Of a DNA stretch of 64,000 nt, positions 1 through 11,981 are shown in pieces. Within the stretch, counting starts at the first letter, position 1, and the number at the start of each line of letters is the position of its first letter. This stretch comes from Clarkia xantiana subsp. parviflora. Its lineage: Eukaryota; Streptophyta; Magnoliopsida; Myrtales; Onagraceae. The stretch is from assembly GCA_036873135.1 (NCBI GenBank), contig JAPTYO010000010.1:22313772-22377771 (forward strand), given 5' to 3'. Under the pieces are notes generated by a model. It worked only from the letters and a program-made list of their open reading frames with translations. It was not told where the DNA came from and did no database searches. Made by a program: the position numbers and the translations under genes.

Positions 1-61
1 TTGGACGTCCTGGTCCTCTTCTCTTCGTCTTAGTCGGCGGTGGCTGCTCGTTGCTTGCCAT
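1..61 (-). CDS. Start of a Ty3/gypsy-like gag gene (partial, runs off left edge)
   Basis: On the minus strand an ATG at 61-59 opens a frame that stays open to the window edge and begins MASNEQPPPTKTKRR, a basic, proline-rich start. It lies 18 bases downstream of a primer binding site, where the gag start of an LTR retrotransposon is expected. Only about 20 codons are visible, so the gag assignment rests on position and not on a domain. Confidence 0.4.
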   Translation of the reverse strand, partial: MASNEQPPPTKTKRRGPGRP

Positions 62-79
62 GCTGTTGGTCCTGTGGGT

Positions 80-97
80 GATCCGCAGACGGCGCCA
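80..97 (-). other. Primer binding site of a Ty3/gypsy-like element
   Basis: The minus strand reads TGGCGCCGTCTGCGGATC, the kind of primer binding site common in plant Ty3/gypsy (Tat-type) elements. It lies two bases inside the presumed LTR end at 100 and just before the gag-like ATG at 61. This fixes the element as minus strand, with its coding part off the left edge. Confidence 0.6.
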
Positions 98-454
98 AGT
101 GTTTCGACCGAGTTATGGCGGGTTGCCCGCGGAATAGCTCGTCGAAGTCTTCGGGTTGGGTGCGAGCCAAGTCCGTCCTCTAAAGTCGCGTGCGGGCCTT
201 AGCTTCGTCTTCTGATCGGCGATAAGTCCTTTGGGCTCTCTGGAAGATCGTCTGTCTGCACCTGCGAGAGGAGCATTACCAAGCAGTCCCCATGGAGAGG
301 GGGGGGGGTGCTTGGTGCGCTCGCTCCGACGATCAACATTAGTCGACTTCTAGAGAGAGAAAGAGTGGGTTTTCTAGAGAGAGGTCAGAGCTTTTCCCAT
401 TCTCACCCAAAGTGACTTTTTGAATGACTTGAAAATGTTTACCCCCAAGGTGGC

Positions 455-462
455 TATTTATA
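455..462 (-). promoter_or_regulatory. TATA box of the gypsy-like LTR
   Basis: TATAAATA on the minus strand in a GC-richer context, placed to drive transcription leftward through the primer binding site into gag. This is a consensus match only. Confidence 0.4.
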
Positions 463-697
463 GGCCATCTTGGACCGTAAACCGGTTTTGACCCGGTTCA
501 ATGTGGAAATGTGAACCGGGATGTAGGGGAGAGCTTTGGGAAAAGGGACTCTGACGCGCGTCTCAGGCGGCTGTCACGAGCGGGACGCGCACGCCTTTGA
601 AACATAAGTCTCGGACACATAGGAGTTAGTTAAAAATCGGGTCTCCTATACATTCGGGACGAAATGGGGGGCGTGCGCGACGCCCCCCGGGTGTTGA

Positions 698-817
698 GCT
701 TATCCGGAATTCCGGGTAAGCCTAGGCTCACCCGGAATTACGGGTAAGCCTAGGCTTACCCGGAATTTTCCGGGTAAGCCCCCCGGGGATGCCGGGCAAG
801 TTCGAAACTTGCCCGGT
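698..817. repeat. Cluster of short palindromes in the gypsy-like LTR
   Basis: Several GC-rich inverted repeats follow each other: a palindrome around CCGGAATTCCGG at about 698-721, two further CCGGAATT units separated by GGTAAGCCTAGGCTTACC-type spacers, and a near-perfect palindrome at 792-816 whose arms are CCGGGCAAGTT and its complement. They lie in the presumed U3 part of the LTR. Confidence 0.75.
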
Positions 818-907
818 TTCCCCCGGTTAGCTCGAAATCGGGTTTTTGTAAAGGGTCTCGCGCGTGTATGAGGTCCGAATAATTAAAACCGAGCCCGAAT
901 CATGCGT

Positions 908-1512
908 ATATCCATCACGGTTCTAAATACAACATAAACAAAAACAAGATACGTGCTTGGTAACTAATACGCAGCGGAAGACATTGCACATACCTACTTT
1001 GCTTTCCTTGTACCTTGGATCACTTGAGGGGAGTTCTCGATCCGCCGGACGGTTCCCGTAGAACCTCTTGTAAGAGAAACCCTACGCGGATTATGTTCCA
1101 CATCAAATCCTCAGTCGATTCTTCACATGGATGGATCAATAGAGAAATTGCTTGACACAATTCTGCACCTCCTTGGCTCTTGGTGGGTTCGGCCGAAACT
1201 ATATAGGAATAGGGAGGAAGGTTTTCTTTTTGTCTCTCTACAAAGGAATAAAATAGATTAATCGGTTCACCCTAATTTAATCTTAACTCTCCCTATTTAT
1301 TAGAAGAGCAAAGTGGACAAAAATCCACTTTGCCCTCTAGTGAATTTCGGCCGGCCAAGCTAGAGAAGGGAGGCCCAATTTTATGTGTCTCATTTCAATT
1401 GGGATTTTAGCCCTAGCCCAAAATCCTTAGTTTGACATTACCTAATTTCTTAGGTACCAGTCTCTAATTAATGGGCTCCCAATTACGGCGGCCCTTTATC
1501 CAAATGCTAACA
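908..1512 (-). repeat. 3' LTR of copia copy 1
   Basis: Aligns over its whole length with 5823-6428. The inner end AAATGCTAACA is followed at 1513 by GTTCCCACTCACC, which on the minus strand is a purine-rich tract directly before the LTR, so this is the 3' LTR of a minus-strand element. Confidence 0.85.
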
Positions 1513-2628
1513 GTTCCCACTCACCAGAATGGGAGGGTGCCTATTAATATGTTGTCGTCTAACACATCAGCATTTGTTCTTCGATCCAGACCCTGCTCCG
1601 AATAGTTCATACGAGGTTTGCTGTGCGACCGGCGGACACGGCAGGCATCATGCTACTCATTTTTTAGGAGTGTTGTAGCGCCCGCGGAACGTTGATCCCC
1701 CATGTCTAATTAACCTGTGAAAAGTAATAAAGTACCACGTTGTATCCTAGGTCAACTGTCATTCTCCAATTGCCTAGTTCCCACTTAGGAATACTCCTTC
1801 AAGGCATCCGTACAAGTATTCACAACCTTCAACTAATATCAGGCTGGTGGCCACATAGTGAATACAAGATTCGGAGAATTACAGGTGTACTTGACCATCC
1901 TCATCGCTCATACCCCTAGTCAAACTCAACCTGTTTCCAAAATCGTGGTCACTTGGCCTTTTTGTTCAGCACTACGCTCGTGCACAAGGAAGCGAACATT
2001 GAGCCTGACTTTAGGTATGAGTTCCGAGTCCGTGAGGATACTTTGGATGCTCATTCATATAGCATATGGGATTAGTCACACGCTCAAGGTGAAGAAGTTT
2101 GTGCCCATTGGAATCTCGTGGATTCTACCTAGCACAACCGAGCCTAACCCCGTGGTCGAACATGGCACGCGCAGTATGAAGTGCGCGTCGATAGCATAAC
2201 CTGAATTTAGACAGGAGTGGGAAATGTCATATGCTATCGCAGATTCGTCATCTAGCCTATAATGTGGTTATTTAACGAATTAAGTTCGTTACGACAATTT
2301 TCAAAACTTAGATCATATCGTGTTACCCCAAAACCAAATGATCGTTCTGCTTAACTAGGTTTGCCACTATGGTACTTAGCCTGTCTAGATATGGTAGAGG
2401 CCCCCCTCCCCTCTCCGTCAAGATAGCCGAGCCTGTGTGATGAGACTTGGCCAACATTTGACATTATTTAATTTTGGAGGTTGACCCTCCAACGATTAGT
2501 TTCGACCGTAAAAATCCGATGTAATTTAAGCATTATGACGTCGTAAGAATCATAAACTCAAAATTGCAATTCATTCTATTCAAACATTATTTCAAATTTT
2601 AAAATTTTATCGTCACAGTACAAGCCAC

Positions 2629-4185
2629 TTAAACCCTACGCAGTCCCAGCATTTTAACATGTTTTTCGAAAAACATCACTGCGTAAATGTTTAGATAATG
2701 GTCTGCCATCATACTTTCACTTGACAAGTATTCTACTGTGATTAATTTGTCCTCAACCATATTCTTAGCATAATTATATTTTACATCAATGTGTTTCGTC
2801 ATGCTATGGTACTTAGGGTTCTTAACTGCTGCAATTGCTGCTTGACTGTCAGTGTACACCTTCACAGGCTTACTCCCGTCTTGGACGCCAAGCAATGCGG
2901 TTAAGAGTCTATTAAGCCAGACTTCTTCCTGTGCATTCTTAGAAAGGGCCACGAATTCGGATTCCATCATAGACAACGCGACACATGATTGCTTCTTGCT
3001 CATCCATGAGATGGCGACATTAGTAAGGAGGAATACTCCTCCTGAGTTGAACTTACGATCATCCGGATCGCCACCGTGGTCGGCGTCACTGAACCTAGTC
3101 AATTCTAGTGTTCCACCCTTATAGCACAGTCCATAGTCGGCAATACCTTTTAGGTATCGAATAATTCGTTTTACGGACTTTAAATGTTGATAGCCAGGGT
3201 CTGATTCGAATCGTGCTACTAAGCCCACCACGTAACATATGTCTGGACGAGTGCATTGCATGACATACATTAAGCTGCTAACCATACTAAGGTATTCTGC
3301 ACTTTTCATATGTTCACGCTCAGCCAGGTTTTTCGAGCCGTCACGTTTCGACAACGCGCACCCAAACACAACCGACGTATCTACGTGTTTGGCATCCTGT
3401 AACCCGAACATTTTCAACAATTTGTTGATATAGGATTCTTGAGAGAGACATAGCTTGCCAGCAACCCGATTCCTAGCAATCTTAATGTCTAGGATGTACG
3501 TGGGTTCTCCCATGTCCTACATCTCGAATACAGATGCCAACTAGGACTTTGATTCATTCATATAACTCACATCGGTCGCGGAAATTAATATGTCATCTAC
3601 ATATAATGTCAAGATGACGTTCTTCGACTCAGAGGTCTTAGTGTACACACATGGATTCTTGTGAAGATTCACGAATCCGTTTCCGACGATTTCCTCGTGG
3701 AACCTGCGGTACCATTGCCGGGACGATTGTTTAAGACCATAGATAGATCTTTGGAGTTTACAAACTTTACGTTCGTTACCAAGAGTAATGAAAACCTCTG
3801 GTCGCTCCATATAGATCTCTTCCTCCAGGTTTCCGTGGAGGAATGCAGTCTTAACATCCATTTAGTGCATCTCTAGATCGAGGCTTGCAACCAAAGCTAA
3901 AATGGCTCGGACTGTGGTGTAACGCACAGTCGGTGAGTATGTCTCACCAAAGTCCACTCCGTGAAGTTGGGTATATCCTTTTGCAACGAGTCGAGCTTTG
4001 TATCGCCCGACGACTCCATCAGCAGTGAGATTCAGTTTCAGAACCCACTTGGCACCTATGGCTCTGCGATTAGCAGGAAAATCAACCAAAGACCAAACTG
4101 AATTAGCTTTCATAGAGGCGGTCTCATCCTCCATTGCTTTCCTCCATTCTTTCGCTTGAGGTCCATCCAAAGCTTGTTTGTTCAT
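2629..4185 (-). pseudogene. Copia pol remnant: reverse transcriptase and RNase H
   Basis: A single minus-strand frame runs from 4185 to 2629, broken by three in-frame stops: one between DLEMH and MDVKTAFLHG where the family has Q, and two near SLASVFEM where the family has W and K. Reverse transcriptase landmarks include AIGAKWVLKLNL, DVKTAFLHGNLEEE, SIYGLKQSSRQWYRRF and the catalytic YVDD box. RNase H landmarks include SDADHGGDPDDRK, SMMESEFVALS and VYTDSQAAI. The protein ends near MLGLRRV. Integrase and protease are absent. The change types suggest old, silenced DNA. Family assignment is secure; the gene cannot make a full protein. Confidence 0.92.
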
Positions 4186-4734
4186 GAACCGAAGTTAGAG
4201 TGAATAACTCACCTCTTTCGATAGGATACTTCTTGGGAGAAGTTTGATGCCTTTGACTACGTCTAGGCTCGTTAATCCCATCTTAAACTTGAACAACGCT
4301 CCCACTCGAAATAATGCTCGTTATCGGGGCACTACTCCCACTGGGAACAAGATCGTTATTTGAACATTCACCAACAACTTTTCTAGGATGACCTCTTGGT
4401 CTCGAGATTCCACCTCCGAGATTAATTCCTATTGGTCTAGGCATCCACAACCATCACAGCATATCTATCCTAGTGTGCAACTCATTAATTGAAAACCAGG
4501 GCTCAGCCCACTACAGGAAATATTAGCTTGACTTAGTCAAGACGAAAATTCTAATCATGCAATAATATCATTTATATAACAATTGCAATTCAGCCTACTT
4601 ATTGATCCAGTCCCAAAATCATGCATTTCCGAGATCCATCCCCATAATCGAAACTAGGCATCAGGTATAAACCTATAAGCACTGTGTATGTAATTTTTAA
4701 AGTTTGAAAACATTTGGATTTAAAAATTTGACCA

Positions 4735-5095
4735 TCCTATTTTAATTTTGACTGGGTTCGGTTTAGTAAAAAATCTGGTTCCGTTCAGTTCCGGTTCAGT
4801 CGGTCCAGTATGGTTTTAAAAACGGTTCGGCCGGACCGGTTCAGTTTTAAAATAGGAATTCAGTTTTGTTCGTTACTCAAACCGGGTCGGTTTGAACCAT
4901 TTTAGTTGACCCGGTCCGACCCGACCCACGCTGGTTGGACTGATTGAGAAAATTCGGTTTGGTTGACCCGCACCGGTTTAGATCCATGGAACCCGACCCG
5001 GTTCAGTTGACCCGTTCGGTCCGGTTCGGTTCTCTTGGTTTTCCGGGTTGGTTGACCCGACCCGGATGTGCTAAATTGGACCGGCCCATTACCCA
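4735..5095. repeat. Degenerate TTCGG/CCGGT repeats in the copia leader
   Basis: A stretch with dozens of irregular GGTTCGGT, CCGGTTCAG and GACCCG units in the untranslated leader between the primer site and the coding region. The same kind of array lies at the matching place in the other copies (17110-17440, 26290-26575, 33500-33790). Confidence 0.75.
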
Positions 5096-5808
5096 TAAGG
5101 TGCGGCCGAAATTGTGACTTGTGGGCTAAGTAGGGTTTTAAAATCCACAAAAAACTTAACTTAGCCACCAACTAACAATTAATTATAAAAAAATTCCAAT
5201 ATATATAATCATTCAACAATATATATATATATATATATTTGGCAACAGTATCTATATATATATATTATTGTTAATATTCTATATTAGGGATATAAAATCT
5301 ATCAACAATATATTTTCTCAATCTTTTAGGCAACTATATATTTCTCAATAATATCTACATCCCTAAATTTGTGCTAGATATATTGATAGTTTCTATTCAT
5401 AATTAGCTTGTGAATCTAACCCTAATTTTGACCAAATACATGTAATATTGTTACCGAAATATTTAATTAAAATTAGTAAAAATATTTTCGGCCGAAATTG
5501 ACAAATACTTGGGGACTAAGAAATTAAAAATTTCACTTTGTACCAAAACATGTAATTAGAGTTAGTGGTCAAATTTCAAGATCAAATTTTACTAAGATCA
5601 ATAATCCAATATTTAATTTTGACAAAAGTTCAACTTTTCTTGAAGATCATGAACATCACATTTTATTATGAACATCATGAAAATTTTGGCCATGATGATT
5701 GTAAAAATAATTTTTTTTTTAAAACTTGTCACTTTAAATTTCGGCTGATACTTATGTATTCAAGAACACCAATTTTATCACAAAAAAAAAAATGAACTCC
5801 CTAACACA

Positions 5809-5821
5809 GGCTCTGATACCA
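5809..5821 (-). other. Primer binding site, initiator-Met tRNA type
   Basis: The minus strand reads TGGTATCAGAGCC, the standard Ty1/copia primer site complementary to initiator methionine tRNA. It is one base from the LTR edge at 5823 and sets the element orientation. Confidence 0.85.
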
Positions 5822-5822
5822 C

Positions 5823-6428
5823 TTTTGGATTACGGTGCTAAATACAACGGAAACAAAAACAAGATACGTGCTTGGTAACTAATACGCAGCGGAAGACAGT
5901 GCACATACCTGCTTTGCTTTCCTTGTACCTGGGATCGCTTGAGGGGAGTTCTCGATCTGCTGAACGGTTCCCATAGAACCTTTTGTTAGAGAATCCCTAC
6001 GCGGATTATGCTCCACAACAAAGCCTCAGTCGATTCTTCACAGGGATGGATCAATGGAGTAAATTGCTTGACACAATTTGGCACCTCTTTGGCTCTTGGT
6101 GGGTTCGGCCGAAACTATATAGGAACATGGAGAAGGGTTTTCTTTTTGTCTCACCACAAAGGAAGAAAATAGATTAATTGGTTCACCCTAAATTAATCTT
6201 AACACTCCCTATTTATAATAGGAGCAAAGTGGACAAAAGTACACTTTGCCCTCTAGTGAATTTCGGTCGGTCAAGTTAGAGAATGGAGGCCCAATTTTGG
6301 GCCTCTCATGTCAATTGGGATTTTAGGCCTAGCCCAAAATCACTAATGTGACATTACCTAATTTCTTAGGTACCAATCTCTAATTAATGGGCTCCAAATT
6401 ACGGCGGCCCATTATCCAAATGCTAACA
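5823..6428 (-). repeat. 5' LTR of copia copy 1
   Basis: Starts next to the primer site and ends CCAAATGCTAACA, like its partner at 908-1512. Shared landmarks are AGATACGTGCTTGGTAAC, CGCAGCGGAAGACA and CACTTTGCCCTCTAGTG. Confidence 0.85.
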
Positions 6429-7690
6429 AAGAAAAGATGAAACAATTTAAACAAATTCATGGTTTACTAACAAAAAATTGAGTTTCAACTAAATAAGTTA
6501 AATGTTTTTGCAGTGAGATGTGCGGAAACGACGATTCTTTGTTTAGAGAATGTTTGTTTAAACACGATTTAATCCGTGAAGTTTTTGCACCGCATAAAAC
6601 CCCGATTGAGTTGGGTCGCGGTTTCGATCCCACCCGGCAATGTTTTACAGATTAGTTTTGGTATATTTTTATGATATTTAATTTTGGACTAATTAGTATT
6701 AATAACTTTTCCGACGGTCTAGGTTTTGGCTTAGTGGATGAAAGGATTGTCATTAGGTATGTATTAGATACTGCAGTCTTTCCTTCCTAAAATTTCGGGT
6801 AGTTTTGGCACTTGAGGTGCAACGGGCCGATGCCGTTTATTGGTCTAAGGGACATACCATTTTGAGAAACGCAACTTTCTAATGGTCAAATTTGATCTCA
6901 TATTGGTTTAAAGGAAAATGTTGATGTTTTGATGATCTGAGGACCTACATTGATAAAATGATGATCCGAGGATCAATGATGATGTGGTTGAGAGTTAGTA
7001 ATAACTTCATACCCAACTTGTGTGTTCACACGTTAAATTTTTCTGGAAGAAATTAAATAATATGGTTGAGACCATGTTTTTTTTTAGAATTTTAAATTCA
7101 ATGTTGAGCAGTTCGGGGTGATTCAGAACACGTGGGAGCTATTTTGTTACTAGCAATTAAATTTTGATAAGGTACCTATAAGAAGGAAAATAAAAATCTG
7201 TTATAGTGCCTTCGAATGTGGGGGGGGGGGGGGGTGTCTTCCTAAAAGTTATGATACTTCTATGGAAAATGTGCACACATGCCCTAAACTGTTGATTGCA
7301 TTTTCATAGGGTATGCTCAGAACAGTAAAGAGTATCAATTTCATGTAATTGAATCGAAAGCGTCGAATATACACAAAGAAACGTTAATGTAATAAATAAA
7401 TGCATATTTATTTGGAAAATGTATTTCTGGCTAAGTCTAGAGGAGAGTTAAGTTCTTCGAGACAAGCATATGAGACTATAAAGGGAAAAGAGTTAAAACT
7501 GAGAACATGGAGGGCATGTTGAGGTCGAGACCGAGGTTGAAACCGAGGTCGAGCCCATGATGAGTAAAAGAGCGAGGATTGGAAAATCCTATGGTCCAGA
7601 TTTTTCTGACTTATATGGTTGAAACATTTTTTGACCTATATGCTTGAAGTCGAACCTCAGACTTACCACGAAAGCATAAACTCTTCTGAG
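6429..7690. other. Noncoding stretch, no gene recognised
   Basis: No open frame of note and no family recognised. It contains a run of 15 G at 7220-7234. It precedes the plus-strand copia pol remnant and may be degraded 5' sequence of that element, but no LTR or primer site was found here. Confidence 0.5.
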
Positions 7691-9180
7691 AGACCTCTAT
7701 GAAAAGAGGCAATCAATAGAGAAATTGAATCCATCTTACAGAACCATGCTTGGGAGTTTGTGGATTTTTCGCCCGGAATCAAACCGTTAGGCGACAAGTG
7801 GATATTCAAACGTAAAATGAAAGAAGATGGATCAATTGATAATTAAAAAGCCCGACTTGTCATAAATGATTATAGACAAAATGAAGGGACTGGATTATTT
7901 TGATAAATATTCTCCAGTAACCAGATTTACTTCCATACGGATGGTACTTGCTATTGCAGCTTTGCGAAATTTAGATGTACATCAAATAGAAGTGAAAAAC
8001 AACTTTTTGAATGGAGATTTAGAGGATGAAATCTACACGTTACAACCCGAGGGTTTCTCTGTGCGAGGGCAGGATAAGAAAGTCTGTAAGCTAGTCAAAT
8101 TTATGTATGATTTAAAAACATGCGCCTAAAAAATGGCTTTGTAAATTTGACAGCATTTTATTGGAGAAATGTTTCAAAATAAATAAGTATTACAAACGTT
8201 TTACGTTGATGACATGCTCATCGTTAGAAATAACGATGAGATGGTCCGGTCCACTGGACATGTGTTGAATTTGAGTATTGACTTGAAAGACATGGGTCTT
8301 GCTTATGTGATCTTTGGAATTAAAACTCACGTGATCGTCAGAAGGTCTCATTCTTAGTCAAACTCACTATATCGACAAGATATTAGATAAATTCAACGAA
8401 ATTTACAAGAGCGAAATTAGTACTCTAAAGATACGAGTAAAGAATTGTTCGAGAACAATTTAGAATGATTTCTCAAAATAGACACTACCATTTTAAGTAT
8501 GAGTGGTTACATTTTCACCTTACGAGGTGCATCAGTGTCGTAGATAATCCTCAAAACAAAGTGTCATAGCCAGATCCACTATTATGTCTGAGTTATTGTA
8601 CTGGAGAAATGTGCCGGAGAGGCAGAATGGCTATGCCATTTTCTCGAGAATTTTACTAATTGGCCAAAACCTGTGTTAATCCAAAGATTGATGAGTTTTT
8701 TTTTGGTTTAATCCAAATTAAATCCAATCTAATGAAAGGTTGATTTTTTTTTTGAGACAATGTTAAAGCAGAAATAAGTTGTGCACCCCCCATTTGGCCT
8801 GAAAACCTTTGTTAAAAGTTGGAAAATGGACACTCTGCGAACCTGTTGTCCATGCAATGATCAACCTAAATTTAGTTGTTGGATTGACAAAAATTATTTC
8901 TGCAGGAAATGATAGTCTGAGGACTGTGATTGTTTGAGAACATTGATGCAATGTTGCGATAATCAATCTGTATAACACAGTAAACTTGTATAATGGAATG
9001 TTTAGACGTATACGCCATATACATTATAATTCCACTAGACAGTTTCACTCAAATATACTTATTGTGCCCGATGTAGTAAAGTCGGCAGATAAATAGCGGA
9101 TCCGCTACCCGAAATGGTAAACAGCGAGCTATTTGGTCAAGCGTCGAAGGGAATGGGGCTAAAACCCGTGTAGGAAACAC
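7690..9180 (+). pseudogene. Degraded plus-strand Ty1/copia pol (reverse transcriptase to RNase H end)
   Basis: Plus-strand translation, across several frames and stops, gives the copia reverse transcriptase order: EFVDFSPGIKPLGDKWIFKRK near 7755-7815, YFDKYSPVTRFTSIRMVLA, HQIEVKNNFLNGDLEDEIY and QPEGFSVRGQDKKVCKL at 7866-8129. VYVDDMLIVRN follows near 8195, LKDMGLAYVIFGIKT near 8285 and QTHYIDKILDKFN near 8360. At 9100-9160 a tail like PLPEMVNSELFGQASKGMGLKP matches the C-terminal end of some copia RNase H domains. There are many frameshifts and stops, and no gag or integrase was found. It is a different and older lineage than the minus-strand copies around it. Confidence 0.8.
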
Positions 9181-9820
9181 TCTTTAGAAGGAAAACCCAA
9201 CAATGTTGACTGGAGATCCCAATATCTTGGTTCAACGGGACAACCTAATCATAAGAGTGAGTGTGATCACTGTGGGGTCAAATCCGAGCTCATTCTTATG
9301 ATACGAAACAGTGATGGAGATAAGGTTAAACTCATGACTTTTTTTTATCTTCAAGCATCGGCAAAATTGAGCATAGTAATGCAATTACTTAATTAAGATT
9401 ACATATTAAGATTTTTTTTTTTAATGATTCGTAAGGAGAACTCAGAGTCGTGATGATGCTCTTGAAACATAGAATCACATGTACGAGTGAGAAGTGGGGC
9501 CGCTTCGAAAGGAATTGTTGAGGGAGCAATTCTTAGAAACACTTGCAGAACCAGACGAGTGATCCATGGCCAAGGGATCACAAGGCGTGAACTGAACAGT
9601 ACTAGGAAGGTACCTGTGTGGGTCATGTCGTCATTTACACCAACGACAGTCGGTTCAAGGACATCGCGTCTACCGACCAGTCAGTAAAGAATGCATGATC
9701 TCACAAGGGATAGATTCAATGGGTTACCCACATATATCCTTTGCAGGTATTGACCGTTGAACCTCAAACTTCGTGTCTAAAACTACCGTTAAATTTGCAA
9801 TTTCCATTCATGTGGGGGAT

Positions 9821-10266
9821 TGTTAGAAAAATGAGCTTTATTTTAATAAAATTATGTTTGGGCTAGTTTTTGGACAACTCTTATTTGTGCCCAAAGTTTA
9901 GATTGAGCCCAACTCTTTTGTCAAGCCCAATTTTTTGGTGAATGGAATTTGAGAAGATGTTTGTACCACATCGAATACTTCAACTCTCCAACTTCCTTCT
10001 CCTCTCCTATATAAAGAAGTCTTCCTCTTCACTTTTTTGCACAATGAGAAATGAAATCTCTTCCTTCTTAGTTGAGTATTCAATTTTTCGGAACCCATAA
10101 TCTTGAGATCCTAGTTATACTTTCTCCTCCTCTGTTCTTTGTGTTGACGAATTGCAGAGTTCTTCCTAGGTTGATTTCGACTTATGTCGTGATCGATCTT
10201 TCTAGTTATTTTTTTTTATCTATAGCCGTTGTCGTCGGCTTTCCTATTCTTTGTTTGAGTTCAGGC
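9821..10266 (+). repeat. Partial 3' LTR of the plus-strand copia element
   Basis: A purine tract GTGGGGGAT ends at 9820 and TGTTAGAAAAATGAGC begins at 9821, the usual polypurine-tract/LTR junction for a plus-strand element. A promoter-like CCTATATAAAGAAG lies near 10005. The sequence is cut at 10267 by the LTR of the next element; what follows at 19449 may be its continuation. Confidence 0.6.
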
Positions 10267-10847
10267 TGTTAGATTACAGGAAGTAATCACTACGGATACT
10301 AAAACCATGGTACATGCAAGTAATCAAAATTACGCAGCGGAAGATTCGCACATACATTTACAGTAGTCCCAACATCTTTGCAGGAGGGAGTTCTCGATCC
10401 TCCGGTCGGCACCCGTAGGGGTTCTTGTAAAGGAAGCCCCACGTGGTATATTCTTCATAGCAAAGCCTCTGATCAATTCTTGGCAAGGGTCAGATCTCCG
10501 GAGTGTTTGCTCGAGGGCAAATTGGTACACCCTTGGTGTTTGCTATGTTCGGCCGAATATGGTGTCTTTTGAGGGGAAGGGTTTCTCTCAAAACACCACT
10601 TAAAGGGAATTGTGATTAACCATAATGAAACCCCTAACTCCCCATATATATAGGAGGAAAGTCCACTTTACCCCCTCATTAATTTCGGCCGGCCATGCTA
10701 GCATAGGGAGGCCCAATTTTGGGTCTCTCATGTCAATTGGAATTTGGGTCTGGCCCAATACCCTAATGTGACATGTACTCAATTAACTTAGGTAACATAT
10801 ACATATAATGGACTTCCATTTACGGCGCCCAACACCATATGCTTACA
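10267..10847 (-). repeat. LTR A (3' LTR of copia copy 2)
   Basis: Begins TGTTAGATTACAGG and ends CATATGCTTACA (TG...CA). The next bases, GCTCCCACTCGCC, are the minus-strand purine tract. A TATA-type box (TATATATA) lies near 10650 on the minus strand. Confidence 0.88.
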
Positions 10848-11981
10848 GCTCCCACTCGCCGGAATGAGAGGGTGCCTGTTAATATATTGTCGTCCAAATC
10901 CGCATCAACATTTCGCTCCTTCGATCTGGTCCTTTGCTTTCGAATAGTTAATACGAGGTTTTCCGTGCGACCGACGGACACGACGGGCATCGTGCTACTC
11001 ATCTGTTAGGAGTGTTGTAGCACCCGCGGAACGTTGATTCCCTTTACTCCAATCAACCTGTTATAAATAACATTTATATAGTGTCGCTCTGTATCATAGG
11101 TCAACTGATAATTCTCATTTTTCCTAGTATCCTCATAGGAATACTTCTCCAAGGCATCCGTACAAATATTCACAACCTTCAACTAATATCCGGTTGGTGG
11201 CCACCTAGTGAATACAAGAGTCGGTGAATTACAGGTGAACTTGACCATCCCCATCGCTCATATCCTTAGTCAAACCCAACTGGTTTCCAAAGATGTGGTC
11301 ACTGAGCCTTTTTGTTCAGCAATACGCTCGTACGCCGGGAAGCGAACATTGAGTCTGACCTTATATATGAGTTTCGAGTCGTGAGGATGCTTTGGGTGCC
11401 TCTTCATAAGGCTCCTGGGATCAATCACACGCTCGAGGTGAAGAAGTTTGTGCCCGCCAGAATCACGAGGATTCTTTCCAAGCACAACCGAGCTGTGACC
11501 CCGTGGTCGAACGTGGCACGCGTAGTATGAAGCACGCATCGATAGCATACCTGAACGTTTAAGTTCAAAGGAATGGGATATGTCAAATCATGCTATCGCA
11601 GATTTTCATCTGGCCCAGAATGTGGATTAATGACGAACAAAGTTCATCACGACGATCTGCAAAGCGAAGATTATAACGAGTTACTTCGACACTAGATGAT
11701 CGTTCTGCGTAATCATGTTTATTCCCCTGATTCTTAGCCAGTCTTGCTTAGTAGAGGCCTCCCTCCACCGCAAGAAGACCGTACCTGTGTGACGAGGTAA
11801 GGTCCACATTCGACATAGTTTTGGCAGAGGATTGCGTCCTCCTACGACTTAGTTTATAGACCGAATATTTGATGTAATCAAAAAATTATGACGTCGATTG
11901 ATCATAAAATCACTTGCAATTATTTCTCTTACAAAATGTAACTTTCTAATATCAAAATGTTATCACAGATACACGCCACTT

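Larger units (their letters stand above)
100..907 (-). repeat. 5' LTR of the Ty3/gypsy-like element
   Basis: The LTR end next to the primer binding site is at 100 (TG on the plus strand, so CA on the element strand). A TATAAATA box on the minus strand and a purine/pyrimidine-rich stretch downstream fit a U3-R-U5 layout. The outer end is not certain because a copia LTR begins at 908; the second LTR is outside the window. Confidence 0.5.
908..6428 (-). mobile_element. Ty1/copia retrotransposon, copy 1 (internally deleted)
   Basis: Two similar LTRs of about 605 bases (908-1512 and 5823-6428) bracket 4.3 kb of internal sequence. In element orientation the order is 5' LTR (right), initiator-Met tRNA primer site, noncoding leader with TTCGG-type repeats, reverse transcriptase and RNase H, a 3' noncoding part of about 1.1 kb at 1513-2628 with no gene, polypurine tract and 3' LTR (left). 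Compared with the copy at 10267-19448 the sequence jumps near 4435 from the linker before reverse transcriptase straight to the leader, so gag, protease and integrase (about 2.9 kb) are missing. No matching 5-bp target duplication is seen (TGCGT left, AAGAA right). Confidence 0.85.

Noticed and set aside
7220..7234. Run of 15 G considered as a G-quadruplex element
   Set aside because: A single homopolymer in degraded repeat DNA with no gene nearby; it may also be a sequencing length error.
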